Shown in pieces: positions 1 through 7,015 of a DNA stretch of 64,000 nucleotides. The notes beneath the pieces are model-generated. The model was given only the letters and a program-made list of their open reading frames with translations. It was not told the DNA's origin and did no database searches. The position numbers were made by a program, and so were the translations under genes. Where the stretch lies: the NCBI RefSeq assembly GCF_030123105.1, contig NZ_CP126095.1, positions 2,728,001 to 2,792,000 of the forward strand, given 5' to 3'. Source of the DNA: Paenibacillus sp. G2S3. GTDB lineage: Bacteria; Bacillota; Bacilli; Paenibacillales; Paenibacillaceae. The stretch's first letter is position 1, and each line of letters starts with the position of its first letter.

Positions 1-2
1 CT

Positions 3-137
3 TACTACGATAGCTATCGTACAGAAAGACTGCCTGCGAACCTGCTTCAGGCTCAACGCGATTACTTCGGCGCACACACGTTCAAACGTGTAGACAAAGA
101 AGGCGTTTTCCACCACAACTGGATGTCTGCAGAATAA
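3..137 (+). CDS. gnd: 6-phosphogluconate dehydrogenase, C-terminal end (partial)
   Basis: Only the last 44 codons are present; the gene enters from the left edge. The visible residues ([18 protein letters not shown], ending NWMSAE) match the conserved C-terminal tail of NADP-dependent 6-phosphogluconate dehydrogenase, which closes over the active site of the partner subunit. The family converts 6-phosphogluconate to ribulose 5-phosphate with CO2 release in the oxidative pentose phosphate pathway. The stop is TAA at 135-137. A dispersed repeat and a rho-independent terminator follow. The NAD-preferring GntZ-type paralogue cannot be excluded from so short a piece. Confidence 0.82.
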   Translation, partial: YYDSYRTERLPANLLQAQRDYFGAHTFKRVDKEGVFHHNWMSAE

Positions 138-160
138 TCTAGTTTGTTACAGTTACAAGC

Positions 161-254
161 AAAAACGCCTTAGGCGTCCTAATGGACGGTAAGCGTTTAT
201 GCGAGAAATATAAGTATAATGTATAACGTGAAACTTATACTTTCTTATATTTTA
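161..254 (-). repeat. Dispersed bipartite repeat, copy A
   Basis: This tract is the reverse complement of the repeat at 40696-40798 over most of its length. It holds a terminator-like half (AACGCC...GGACGGTAAGCGTTT, with CGTCC pairing to GGACG around taat) and an AT-rich dyad half (AAATATAAGTATAA against TTATACTTTCTTATATTT). It lies between gnd and the terminator at 262-308. Related copies or half copies are at 31341-31408, 36526-36575, 40696-40798, 44819-44905 and 48961-49009. Its function is unknown. Confidence 0.75.
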
Positions 255-261
255 AAAAAGT

Positions 262-308
262 GGCCCGAATTGCTTCACCAGAAATGGGGAGGCTTTCGGG
301 CCTTTTTT
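262..308 (+). terminator. Rho-independent terminator after gnd
   Basis: GGCCCGAA (262-269) pairs perfectly with TTCGGGCC (295-302) and is followed by six T. It lies 125 nt downstream of the gnd stop and just upstream of aroK, so it separates the two transcripts. Confidence 0.85.
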
Positions 309-404
309 GTTGAAAAATTGATGTATGTTTACTATGGAAAGCAGATTGTCTAATGTTTTGACCCTGTGTTATGATATGACAAATATCGCGGTTGGAGGAT
401 AGAC

Positions 405-953
405 ATGGCTGGGGATACAGAAGAATTTAAAAAGTTGAACGAAGAGCAAAGAAATAAGAACATTATTTTAGTAGGAATGATGGCAACGGGGAAGTCAACG
501 GTAGGAGCTATTTTGGCCGAGGAACTGGGCTACGAGCTGGTTGATTTAGATCATGTCATTGTTGAAACTGAAGGTCGAAGCATTGCAGAAATTTTCGCAG
601 AAGATGGAGAGCAATACTTTCGCAGCGTGGAAACAGCAGTACTGAAGCATATGCTAGAGTCCGAGAATAAATTAATATCTACTGGTGGTGGCGCGGTATT
701 GGCGCCGGGGAATACAGATTTAATGCTGAGTAAAGGGCATGTAGTTGCGCTGACAGCTACAGAAGAAGAGATTATTGCCCGCGTTAGTGGAGATCAGAAT
801 CGTCCGTTGCTCGCCGGCAATGCAGAAGAACGGGTTAGACGAATCATGGAAGATCGTCAAGATGCTTACCTGTTCGCGCATTACACGGTCGATACAACAG
901 GACTGACTGCGGCAGAAGTGTCGCAACATATTTTAATGCATTACCGCGGCTGA
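405..953 (+). CDS. aroK: Shikimate kinase
   Basis: Phosphorylates shikimate to shikimate 3-phosphate with ATP in the cytoplasmic chorismate pathway. A Walker A loop, GMMATGKST, spans residues 24-32. It is followed by the shikimate-binding DLD (48-50), the GGGAV substrate loop near residue 94 and the NRPLL lid segment. At 182 aa it is slightly longer than the usual 165-175 aa because of a polar N-terminal extension of about 17 residues. The start is supported by GGAGG at 395-399, six bases upstream. The EPSP synthase gene two loci downstream encodes the second following step of the pathway, but a rhodanese gene on the opposite strand lies between them. Confidence 0.93.
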   Translation: MAGDTEEFKKLNEEQRNKNIILVGMMATGKSTVGAILAEELGYELVDLDHVIVETEGRSIAEIFAEDGEQYFRSVETAVLKHMLESENKLISTGGGAVLAPGNTDLMLSKGHVVALTATEEEIIARVSGDQNRPLLAGNAEERVRRIMEDRQDAYLFAHYTVDTTGLTAAEVSQHILMHYRG

Positions 954-957
954 GCTT

Positions 958-1263
958 TTAAGAGAGTGTCTCATTCCATTCAATCATACCGCCGTTTAAA
1001 TTTGTAGCGTGAATGCCAAACTGCTGTAGATATTCGCAGACACGCTGGCTCCGAGCACCGGAACGGCAGATAAAGATTACTTTAGCATCACTTGGAATTT
1101 CCTCTGTGCGATGTGGAATTTCTCCCATGGGGATATGCTGTGCACCGGGAATCATCCCGAAGGCAACCTCTTCGTCTTCACGAACGTCGATGAGTACAAG
1201 GTCTTCACCTGTCTCTAGACACTGCCGCAATTCTTGCGGTGTGATTTGTGGAACATTATTCAT
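958..1263 (-). CDS. Rhodanese-like domain protein
   Basis: Single rhodanese domain of 101 aa. The signature LIDVRE lies at residues 24-29 and the active-site loop CRSGARS begins at Cys66, the residue that would carry a persulfide. Such proteins transfer sulfur or relay persulfides in the cytoplasm; the acceptor cannot be told from the sequence. The gene converges on aroK with only four bases between the stop codons and diverges from aroA, so aroA needs its own promoter in 1264-1372. The ribosome binding site on this strand is an AAAGAGGT-like tract about 5 nt before the ATG. Confidence 0.9.
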   Translation of the reverse strand: MNNVPQITPQELRQCLETGEDLVLIDVREDEEVAFGMIPGAQHIPMGEIPHRTEEIPSDAKVIFICRSGARSQRVCEYLQQFGIHATNLNGGMIEWNETLS

Positions 1264-1372
1264 GGTAGTGACCTCTTTTCATCAGAAGAATGGTTTAATG
1301 ATAACACAAGCATGGAATACCCTGTCAAACGAGCACTACATACAACTATATCTACTAAGGAGAGTTTATATT

Positions 1373-2665
1373 ATGGACGTTATTGTTAGGCCAACGCCAT
1401 CCCTGCATGGAGAATTTGGGGCCCTCTCTTCCAAAAACTATACCACTCGTTATTTGCTGGTTGCCGCATTATCAGAAGGCGTAAGTACAATTTATCATCC
1501 GGCACATAGTGAAGATAGCGATGCAATCCGGCGTTGTATTGCAGATTTGGGAGCTGTACTCACAGAGGATGATGAGAAGATTGTAATTCAAGGCTTTGGG
1601 CGTAAGCCTAAGGATGTTAAGGAACTTAATGTGGGCAATGCTGGAGCAGTACTACGTTTTCTAATGGCTGTAGCTGCTTTAAGCCCTGAGGTTACATTCG
1701 TAAATACGTATCCTGACTCCTTGGGCAAACGTCCACATGACGACCTGATCGTGTCCCTAGAACAGCTGGGTGTGAAGGTAGAGCATAACGAAGGAAAGCT
1801 TCCGATCACGATCCGTGGTGGCAAACCTGTTGGAGGTAAAATTACAGTTTCCGGTGCAGTCAGCTCTCAGTTCCTAAGCGCTCTACTATTCCTGACGCCA
1901 TTGCTTGAAGAAGATAGTGAAATTATTGTCCTTGATGATTTGAAGTCGAAGGTTGTCGTAGGTCAGACGTTAGAAGTGTTGGAGCAGGCGGGAATTGTGG
2001 TTCATGCGGCAGATGATTATATGTCCTTTAAAGTGCCGGGTCGTCAAGCCTATGCGGCAAAGACATATACCGTTCAAGGTGACTATCCAGGCTCTGCGGC
2101 TATTCTTGCGGCGGCTGCTGTGACAAAATCGGATGTAAAGGTTCATCGACTTGTGGAACAAAGTAAACAAGGAGAAAGAGCCATTGTCGATGTGCTCCGT
2201 ATGATGGAAGTACCTCTTACTCATAATGAGGGAACGGTACATGTACAAGGGAACGGTGTTCTAAAAGCCGTTGAATTTGACGGTGACGCTGCAACCGATG
2301 CTGTACTGGCTATGGTAGCTGCTGCTGTATTTGCTGAAGGCACTTCGAGATTCTATAACGTTGAGAACCTTCGATATAAGGAATGTGATCGCATAACTGA
2401 TTACTTGGCAGAGTTGACTCGTGCAGGAGCCCGTGTTGAGGAACGCCGCGATGAAATTATTGTTCACGGGATGCCGGAAGGCGTCGAAGGTGGTGTGACC
2501 ATCAACGCGCATTACGACCATCGTGTAATTATGGCGCTGTCTGTAGTTGGTTTACGAGCGCGTAAACCACTCTTGATCAAGGATGCTCACCATGTTGCTA
2601 AGTCGTATCCGCAATATTTTGATCATCTGTGTGCGCTTGGTGCGAATGTGGAGTGGGTACAATAG
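1373..2665 (+). CDS. aroA: 3-phosphoshikimate 1-carboxyvinyltransferase (EPSP synthase), divergent
   Basis: Joins phosphoenolpyruvate to shikimate 3-phosphate, the sixth step to chorismate; it is the target of glyphosate. The start was placed at ATG 1373 because AAGGAGA lies at 1358-1364; the reading frame is open further upstream but has no comparable site. The 430-aa length fits the family. Family features seen are Lys21 and Arg26, GNAG at 88-91, a KECDRI segment, DHR in the C-terminal third and KSYP near the end. The N-terminal loop reads SSKNYTTR, where most enzymes have a K-S-x-S-x-R pattern, and GNAG is followed by AVLRF instead of the usual TAMRP. It is thus a clearly divergent member. 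A second, canonical aroA elsewhere in the genome is possible. Confidence 0.88.
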   Translation: MDVIVRPTPSLHGEFGALSSKNYTTRYLLVAALSEGVSTIYHPAHSEDSDAIRRCIADLGAVLTEDDEKIVIQGFGRKPKDVKELNVGNAGAVLRFLMAVAALSPEVTFVNTYPDSLGKRPHDDLIVSLEQLGVKVEHNEGKLPITIRGGKPVGGKITVSGAVSSQFLSALLFLTPLLEEDSEIIVLDDLKSKVVVGQTLEVLEQAGIVVHAADDYMSFKVPGRQAYAAKTYTVQGDYPGSAAILAAAAVTKSDVKVHRLVEQSKQGERAIVDVLRMMEVPLTHNEGTVHVQGNGVLKAVEFDGDAATDAVLAMVAAAVFAEGTSRFYNVENLRYKECDRITDYLAELTRAGARVEERRDEIIVHGMPEGVEGGVTINAHYDHRVIMALSVVGLRARKPLLIKDAHHVAKSYPQYFDHLCALGANVEWVQ

Positions 2666-2740
2666 AAGTAAGGGAGCTAGCGAATCTAGCTTCAGTTAAA
2701 TAAGGATCCTAAAGTGTAACTATGGAAAGGGGCACTATGT

Positions 2741-3175
2741 ATGAGCTTTGAGAATCCAAGTCGGGAGCAGATCGGAGATATCCTTGCTTCTGCAGGTAAC
2801 ATTGCTGTTGTTGGCTTGTCTGACAAAACAGACCGAACCTCCTATATGGTTGCGGGTGCTATGCAAAGTCGGGGATATCGGATCATTCCTGTAAACCCTT
2901 TGGTTGACGGCGAGATATTGGGAGAAAAGTGCTATCATACGTTAGCGGAAATCCCAGAGCCAGTGGACATTGTCAATGTGTTCCGTCGAAGCGAATACTG
3001 TGCTCAAGTCGCACAGGAGGCTGCTGACATCGGCGCACGTGTGCTCTGGCTACAGCAGGGGATAATCAGCCAGGAAGCCGCTGAAATCGCCGCTGAACAC
3101 GGTATGACGGCGATTATGGACCGTTGCATCAAGGTCGAGGAAGCGATCACGATGCATGGGCGTAGTCGGGCGTAG
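2741..3175 (+). CDS. CoA-binding domain protein (YccU type)
   Basis: A 144-aa protein made of one Rossmann-like CoA_binding_2 domain. Visible hallmarks are the glycine-rich N-terminal turn AVVGLSDK (about 22-29), YRIIPVNP after the second strand, the VDIVNVFRR segment and WLQQGI. These proteins resemble the CoA-binding domain of succinyl-CoA synthetase, but their substrate and role are unknown. The chosen ATG (2741) is preceded by GGAAAGGGG at 2725-2733. It lies 75 nt after aroA and might be co-transcribed with it. Confidence 0.85.
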   Translation: MSFENPSREQIGDILASAGNIAVVGLSDKTDRTSYMVAGAMQSRGYRIIPVNPLVDGEILGEKCYHTLAEIPEPVDIVNVFRRSEYCAQVAQEAADIGARVLWLQQGIISQEAAEIAAEHGMTAIMDRCIKVEEAITMHGRSRA

Positions 3176-3190
3176 GGTTTGGTGGTTAAA

Positions 3191-3216
3191 CACTTTATAT
3201 GACTATCGATAAAGTG
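3191..3216. other. Perfect 8-bp hairpin in an intergenic region
   Basis: CACTTTAT (3191-3198) and ATAAAGTG (3209-3216) form a perfect inverted repeat with a 10-base loop. No T run follows, so it is not a classical terminator. It is the first recognisable element in the 424-bp gap between the CoA-binding gene and the next gene. Confidence 0.45.
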
Positions 3217-3249
3217 TACGATCAGAGCGTGTAATCGACAACATTCATA

Positions 3250-3385
3250 CGAATGAACCGACGCACGAGCAAACAATGAACTGACGAGCTTACGAGCCGA
3301 TAACGAACCAACAACGAGAGAACAAAGAACCGGCGAGCATACGAGCCGACAGAAAAAAGAACGAACTAACAAACCAGCGAACTAA
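3250..3385 (+). repeat. T-poor degenerate tandem repeat
   Basis: About 135 bp with very few T on the plus strand, built from variations of GAAC(C/T)GRCGAGC and ACGAGCCGA. Two 25-bp stretches starting at 3278 and 3327 (offset 49) differ at only four positions. No credible reading frame or ribosome binding site accompanies it. It looks like a decayed minisatellite. Confidence 0.55.
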
Positions 3386-3428
3386 ATTTTTTAGCGCTGA
3401 AGTAGTTGCAACTCTTTAATGTTAAAGA

Positions 3429-3469
3429 ACAGCCAAGATGGTAAGTATCAGTTGATTACGATTGGCTGT
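3429..3469 (+). other. Perfect 8-bp stem, possible leader hairpin
   Basis: ACAGCCAA (3429-3436) pairs with TTGGCTGT (3462-3469) across a 25-base loop. It lies upstream of an extended -10 promoter motif and a terminator, in front of the nuclease-like gene at 3600. Whether it is transcribed with that gene is not known. Confidence 0.35.
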
Positions 3470-3509
3470 ACAGGCTGAACAATTTCTAATGCAAGTCACC
3501 AACTGAGCT

Positions 3510-3518
3510 TGTTATACT
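3510..3518 (+). promoter_or_regulatory. Extended -10 promoter motif
   Basis: TGTTATACT is a TGn extended -10 element with a five-of-six match to TATAAT. No good -35 hexamer is present at the expected distance. It would start RNA near 3525, just before the terminator hairpin at 3535. Confidence 0.4.
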
Positions 3519-3534
3519 GAAGTTAGACGAAGAA

Positions 3535-3575
3535 CGTCCTTTAACCGCATGATTTGCGGTGAAGGGCGTTTTTTT
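3535..3575 (+). terminator. Terminator hairpin in the leader of the 3600 gene
   Basis: CGTCCTT (3535-3541) pairs with AAGGGCG (3562-3568), and the inner arms ACCGCA (3544-3549) and TGCGGT (3555-3560) continue the stem. Seven T follow. The gene's own ribosome binding site begins only nine bases later, so this may act as an attenuator. It is more than 350 bases from the end of the previous gene. Confidence 0.7.
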
Positions 3576-3599
3576 ATTTTATTGGAGGAGGATACTTTT

Positions 3600-4268
3600 A
3601 TGGAATTTGAAGAAGCGCATGGTTTGTTCATGGACAAGCATTTGACGGAAAGATCAGGAGAAAGGAGGGGGAGGCTAGTTAGAGGGCATAATTATGCGGA
3701 GAAGCTGTTCTTGCAGAATGTTTGGTGGCCGTTGTTTGAGAGTCTCGATGATTTGTATCCAGAATACGAAGTGTACGACTGGAACCGTAAATCTCAGTTT
3801 CTGGACTTCGCTTTTCTTCCGCAGAGCGGCGGCAGCCTCGGGATTGAGTGCGACGGGTTTCAAAGCCATGTGAAAGACATGGACCGAGAGAGATTCAACT
3901 ATGCAGTTAATCGGGACACTTTTCTGACAGGAATGGGGTGGAAGATGATCCATTTTTCTGTTGACGATCTTCAGCACCGCCCCGAGGTGTGCCGGATGCT
4001 TTTACAATTGGTGCTGGCACCTCATTTGGCGCGCAAATCTGCAGGCGTAGATATTTTGTCCGAAGAGAAGGAGGTCTTGCGTTTGGCTTGGCGGCTGGGT
4101 AGGGCGATTCGTCCAAAGGATGTGACCGCGCATTTCAGCATTAATTTTCGGACTGCGCGCAGATTGTTACAATCGTTAAGTGAGAAGGGGCTGCTAAAGC
4201 CAATCGTAGGTAGGAGAGGAGTTAGACATTATGAATTACGGCCAATGCACCCTGAACAAATTTGGTGA
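3600..4268 (+). CDS. PD-(D/E)XK-like nuclease (DUF559-like) with C-terminal winged helix
   Basis: A 222-aa protein. The start was set at ATG 3600 because GGAGGAGG lies at 3584-3591; an upstream in-frame ATG at 3549 falls inside the terminator hairpin. The middle of the protein (about residues 70-145) has the order FLDFAF, GIECDGFQSH, an Arg-rich helix, then GWKMIHFSVDDL. This resembles DUF559/Vsr-type restriction-fold domains in which an aspartate and an E-x-D motif bind metal. The last 65 residues (INFRTARRLLQSLSEKGLL) look like a winged helix-turn-helix. A DNA-binding nuclease is inferred; the target is unknown. It is preceded by a possible attenuator, and a palindromic repeat begins at its stop codon. 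Confidence 0.55.
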   Translation: MEFEEAHGLFMDKHLTERSGERRGRLVRGHNYAEKLFLQNVWWPLFESLDDLYPEYEVYDWNRKSQFLDFAFLPQSGGSLGIECDGFQSHVKDMDRERFNYAVNRDTFLTGMGWKMIHFSVDDLQHRPEVCRMLLQLVLAPHLARKSAGVDILSEEKEVLRLAWRLGRAIRPKDVTAHFSINFRTARRLLQSLSEKGLLKPIVGRRGVRHYELRPMHPEQIW

Positions 4269-4476
4269 TGAGTGATTTTAGCGTTAGATTGCATTATGTG
4301 CAATAGAATCTTCGTTTAACTTAGAAAAAATTAGGTTCATTGCATTTTGTACAATCAATAAGAGCAATAGTTCCTTAATAGAGTGATTTAGGTTATTTCT
4401 ATTGTACAAGGTGCAATCAGAGCTATTTTCCGTGAAAAATAAGCTCATTCTATTGCACATAATACATTAGAACAAG
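4264..4476 (+). repeat. Four-palindrome dispersed element, copy 1
   Basis: About 210 bp containing four near-palindromes of consensus ATTGYAC-N3-GTRCAAT starting at 4288, 4339, 4401 and 4452, that is with spacings 51, 62 and 51. The first base lies at the end of the upstream coding region, and the TGA stop of that gene is within it. Copies 2 (4648) and 3 (38476) have the same orientation and identical spacings. No coding potential is evident. Confidence 0.8.
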
Positions 4477-4647
4477 AAACCTCCTAGGGGTCTTTAATCC
4501 GAAGCTATAAAAGTCTCCTAAGAGAAATTTTGAGAGATGAAAGTGCTATAGTTTATACTTAGCGCTTCAGATCAGATTCCAGTGTCTTATAAGTTTTAGT
4601 ATGTCAGAGAAATCAGCTCATTTTATCGAATTTTACTTCAGTTTAAT

Positions 4648-4856
4648 GGTGATGAGTGATTTTAGCGTTAGATTGCACTTCGTACAATAGAATCATCGTT
4701 TAACTTAGAAAAAATTACGTTCATTGCACTTTGTACAACCCAAAAGAGTAATAGTTCTTTAATAGAGCGATTTTGGGGATATCTATTGTACAAAGTGCAA
4801 TCAAAACTATGTATCGTCAAAAATAGGCTTAATCTGTTGTACAAAATACATTAGAA
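4648..4856 (+). repeat. Four-palindrome dispersed element, copy 2
   Basis: Near-palindromes start at 4672, 4723, 4785 and 4836, spacings 51, 62 and 51 as in copy 1. The first two have a TTT-type or TTC core and the third has an AAA core, so the second half mirrors the first. Confidence 0.8.
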
Positions 4857-5070
4857 TAGGAGAATCCTAGGGGTCTTTGAACCTAATCTATAAAAAGTTT
4901 TAAATGCTATAAGAAGCTATAAAAGTCTCTAAAAACCTCCAAAGAGCAACTTGAGAAATGAAAGGTCAATTTTTTATGCTAAATTCTTCAGAACTTCCGC
5001 GTGATATCTTGATACGGTAAAAGGTTAGTGAAATCAGCTTAATGCATCGGAATTTTTCCTTCAGTTTATT

Positions 5071-5099
5071 TTGACAAAAACCCCCGCAGCGCTTACCAT
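5071..5099 (+). promoter_or_regulatory. Probable sigma-A promoter of nagE-ptsI
   Basis: A consensus -35 TTGACA (5071-5076) is followed after exactly 17 bases by TACCAT (5094-5099), a four-of-six -10. The start codon is about 30 bases downstream. No full cre site was found here. Confidence 0.55.
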
Positions 5100-5128
5100 T
5101 CAATATAGAAAGAAAGGAGAGGGTAGCC

Positions 5129-7015
5129 TTGAATTGGCTCGGATCATTGCAGCAATTGGGCAGAGCCATAATGCTTCCTACCATGGTACTGCCGGCGGCA
5201 GCCATTTTGCTTAGTTTGGGCAGCTTACCTTGGTCTGCATGGGGACTTTCTTCGGTATCCGAAGTGGCGACATACGCTGGGCAGGGAATCTTTTATTTTA
5301 TGCCTTATTTGTTCGCTGTGGGTGTAGCATGGGGATTATCCAATCAAGCTGGAACGGCGGGGCTTGCAGCACTGGCCGGAATGTTCACTTACGACCGGAT
5401 TGTTACCCATATGGGAGACGGGCTTGTACAACCTGCAACACTTATCGGTATTTTGCTGGGTATAGTCGCCGGTATCGCTCAAAACCGGTTTAAAAATATC
5501 AAGCTTCCAGAGGCGATCCAGTTTTTTGGAGGGTCGCGGTTTGTTTTGCTGTTCATGGGATTGTTTTCGGCTGGCTTTGCATGGGTGATGTTAGGGATCT
5601 CTCCACTGCTGCAAAGAGGGCTGGATGATCTTTTTCAAGGGATATTGCAGACAGGCGGATTTGGCGTATTTATTTATGGAGTGCTATATAGAGTACTAAC
5701 AGCCTTCGGTCTTCACCATATTCTAAACAATGTGTTTTGGTTTCAGTTTGGAAATTTCACAACTCCTGATGGTAGCACTGTCGTTCAGGGGGATTTGCCA
5801 CGTTTTTTTGCAGGCGATCCTACGGCGGGGATTTTTATGGCAGGTTTGTTTCCGATTATGATGTTTGCACTGCCAGCCATTGCTTTTGCAATTATTCAGG
5901 AAGCGCGCGAGGACTTGAAGCCTAAGATTAAAAAGACTTTTGTGCGGGCGGCTTTGGTCTGTTTTCTAACCGGGGTTTCGGAGCAGATTGAATTTGCGTT
6001 TTTGTTTGCTTCTCCCTACTTATTTGCGGTACATACTGTAATGTCAGGTCTCGCTATGGTGCTGACCTATATGCTGGGAATTCATCACGGGTTCTCTTAT
6101 TCGGCAGGAGCCATTGATTTCTTTTTGAATATGCATCTGTCCCAGAGGGCTTGGTTGTTGATTCCGATCGGTATAGCTTATGGGATTGTATATTATAACT
6201 TGTTCCGCTGGGCGATTCGCCGTTTTCAGATCCCAACACCAGGGCGTGAAGAAGGTTCAGAACTCGGTGATTGGGCAGGCAACATCCCTTATCAGGCACC
6301 ATTGATCTTGGAGGCGCTTGGTGGTAAGGAGAATATCGTACAAGTACAATCCTGTATCACTCGTTTGAGGCTTACCGTCCATAATGATCGATATATTGAT
6401 ACCGGAGCGCTCAAAGGTCTTGGCTCTGCTGGGATTATCAAGCTTGGTGGTGGGAATGTTCAGGTAGTATTTGGTACGTATTCAGAGCTGATCCGCGAGG
6501 AGATTAATAAGCTAATGCTTCGTGATTTGCCGCAGGTGCTGTTCAGTTCTCCGATGCAGGGTAGAATGATGCCCATTGAGGAAGTACCGGATCACATCTT
6601 TGCAGCGAAGCTAGTGGGTGATGGGGTTGCATTTTTGCCGGAAAAAGGGGAGCTGACATCACCTGTATTCGGGAAGGTTATGCACGTCTACCCTACCATG
6701 CATGCCGTTGGTATTGCTACGCCGGAAGGGCTGGAAGTACTTATGCATATAGGGATCGATACCTCGCAGCTTAAAGGGCCATTTGAGGCGGTTGTAAAAG
6801 AAGGCGACAGCGTGGAGCCAGGTCAATTACTTGTTAAATTCGACCTCGCTTATTTGCGTGAGCATGCGGCTTCACTGGCAACACCAATGGTGATCACGAA
6901 TCCTGATCGAGTAAAGTCATGGAGCTATGCTCCATTTAAAAATGTTAAAAAGGGGCAATCTTCAGTAATGTCCGTAGTCTTACATGAAAGTAACGTTGGA
7001 GGGATAGAAGGATGA
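5129..7015 (+). CDS. nagE: PTS N-acetylglucosamine/glucose-type EIICBA permease
   Basis: Fused sugar permease of the Glc family, 628 aa, importing and phosphorylating a hexose at the membrane. The order is EIIC (about 1-370, ten or so hydrophobic segments, GVSEQIEF at 282-289), EIIB (about 393-465, phosphorylated Cys409 in SCITRLRL) and EIIA (about 480-625, His525 and the phospho-acceptor His540 in MHIGIDT). The EIIC start (LPTMVLPAAAILL) and the LHHILNN and GDLPRFFAGD segments resemble NagE more than PtsG, so N-acetylglucosamine is the likelier substrate (inference). The TTG start is backed by AAAGGAGAGGG just upstream. Its stop overlaps the ptsI start by four bases, giving translational coupling. 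Confidence 0.85.
   Translation: MNWLGSLQQLGRAIMLPTMVLPAAAILLSLGSLPWSAWGLSSVSEVATYAGQGIFYFMPYLFAVGVAWGLSNQAGTAGLAALAGMFTYDRIVTHMGDGLVQPATLIGILLGIVAGIAQNRFKNIKLPEAIQFFGGSRFVLLFMGLFSAGFAWVMLGISPLLQRGLDDLFQGILQTGGFGVFIYGVLYRVLTAFGLHHILNNVFWFQFGNFTTPDGSTVVQGDLPRFFAGDPTAGIFMAGLFPIMMFALPAIAFAIIQEAREDLKPKIKKTFVRAALVCFLTGVSEQIEFAFLFASPYLFAVHTVMSGLAMVLTYMLGIHHGFSYSAGAIDFFLNMHLSQRAWLLIPIGIAYGIVYYNLFRWAIRRFQIPTPGREEGSELGDWAGNIPYQAPLILEALGGKENIVQVQSCITRLRLTVHNDRYIDTGALKGLGSAGIIKLGGGNVQVVFGTYSELIREEINKLMLRDLPQVLFSSPMQGRMMPIEEVPDHIFAAKLVGDGVAFLPEKGELTSPVFGKVMHVYPTMHAVGIATPEGLEVLMHIGIDTSQLKGPFEAVVKEGDSVEPGQLLVKFDLAYLREHAASLATPMVITNPDRVKSWSYAPFKNVKKGQSSVMSVVLHESNVGGIEG

Larger units (their letters stand above)
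4264..5068 (+). repeat. Diverged tandem duplication, unit about 384 bp
   Basis: The 860-bp gap before nagE holds no gene. It consists of two diverged tandem units, 4264-4647 and 4648 to about 5068. Each starts with GGTGATGAGTGATTTTAGCG and the four-palindrome element, continues with CCTAGGGGTCTTT and GCTATAAAAGTCTC, and ends in a CTTCAGTTTA tract (4636-4645 and about 5059-5068). Substitutions and small indels show that the duplication is old. Confidence 0.75.

Noticed and set aside
1013..1372. N-terminal extension of EPSP synthase upstream of 1373
   Set aside because: It would run antisense through the whole rhodanese gene; the family starts at ATG 1373, which has its own ribosome binding site.
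4288..4854. Regularly spaced palindromes could be taken for a CRISPR array
   Set aside because: Spacings alternate 51 and 62, the spacers are similar between copies rather than unique, and no cas gene is present.
5080..5099. cre site overlapping the nagE promoter
   Set aside because: The reverse complement around TAAGCG matches only about half of the consensus, with the TG and final C positions wrong.
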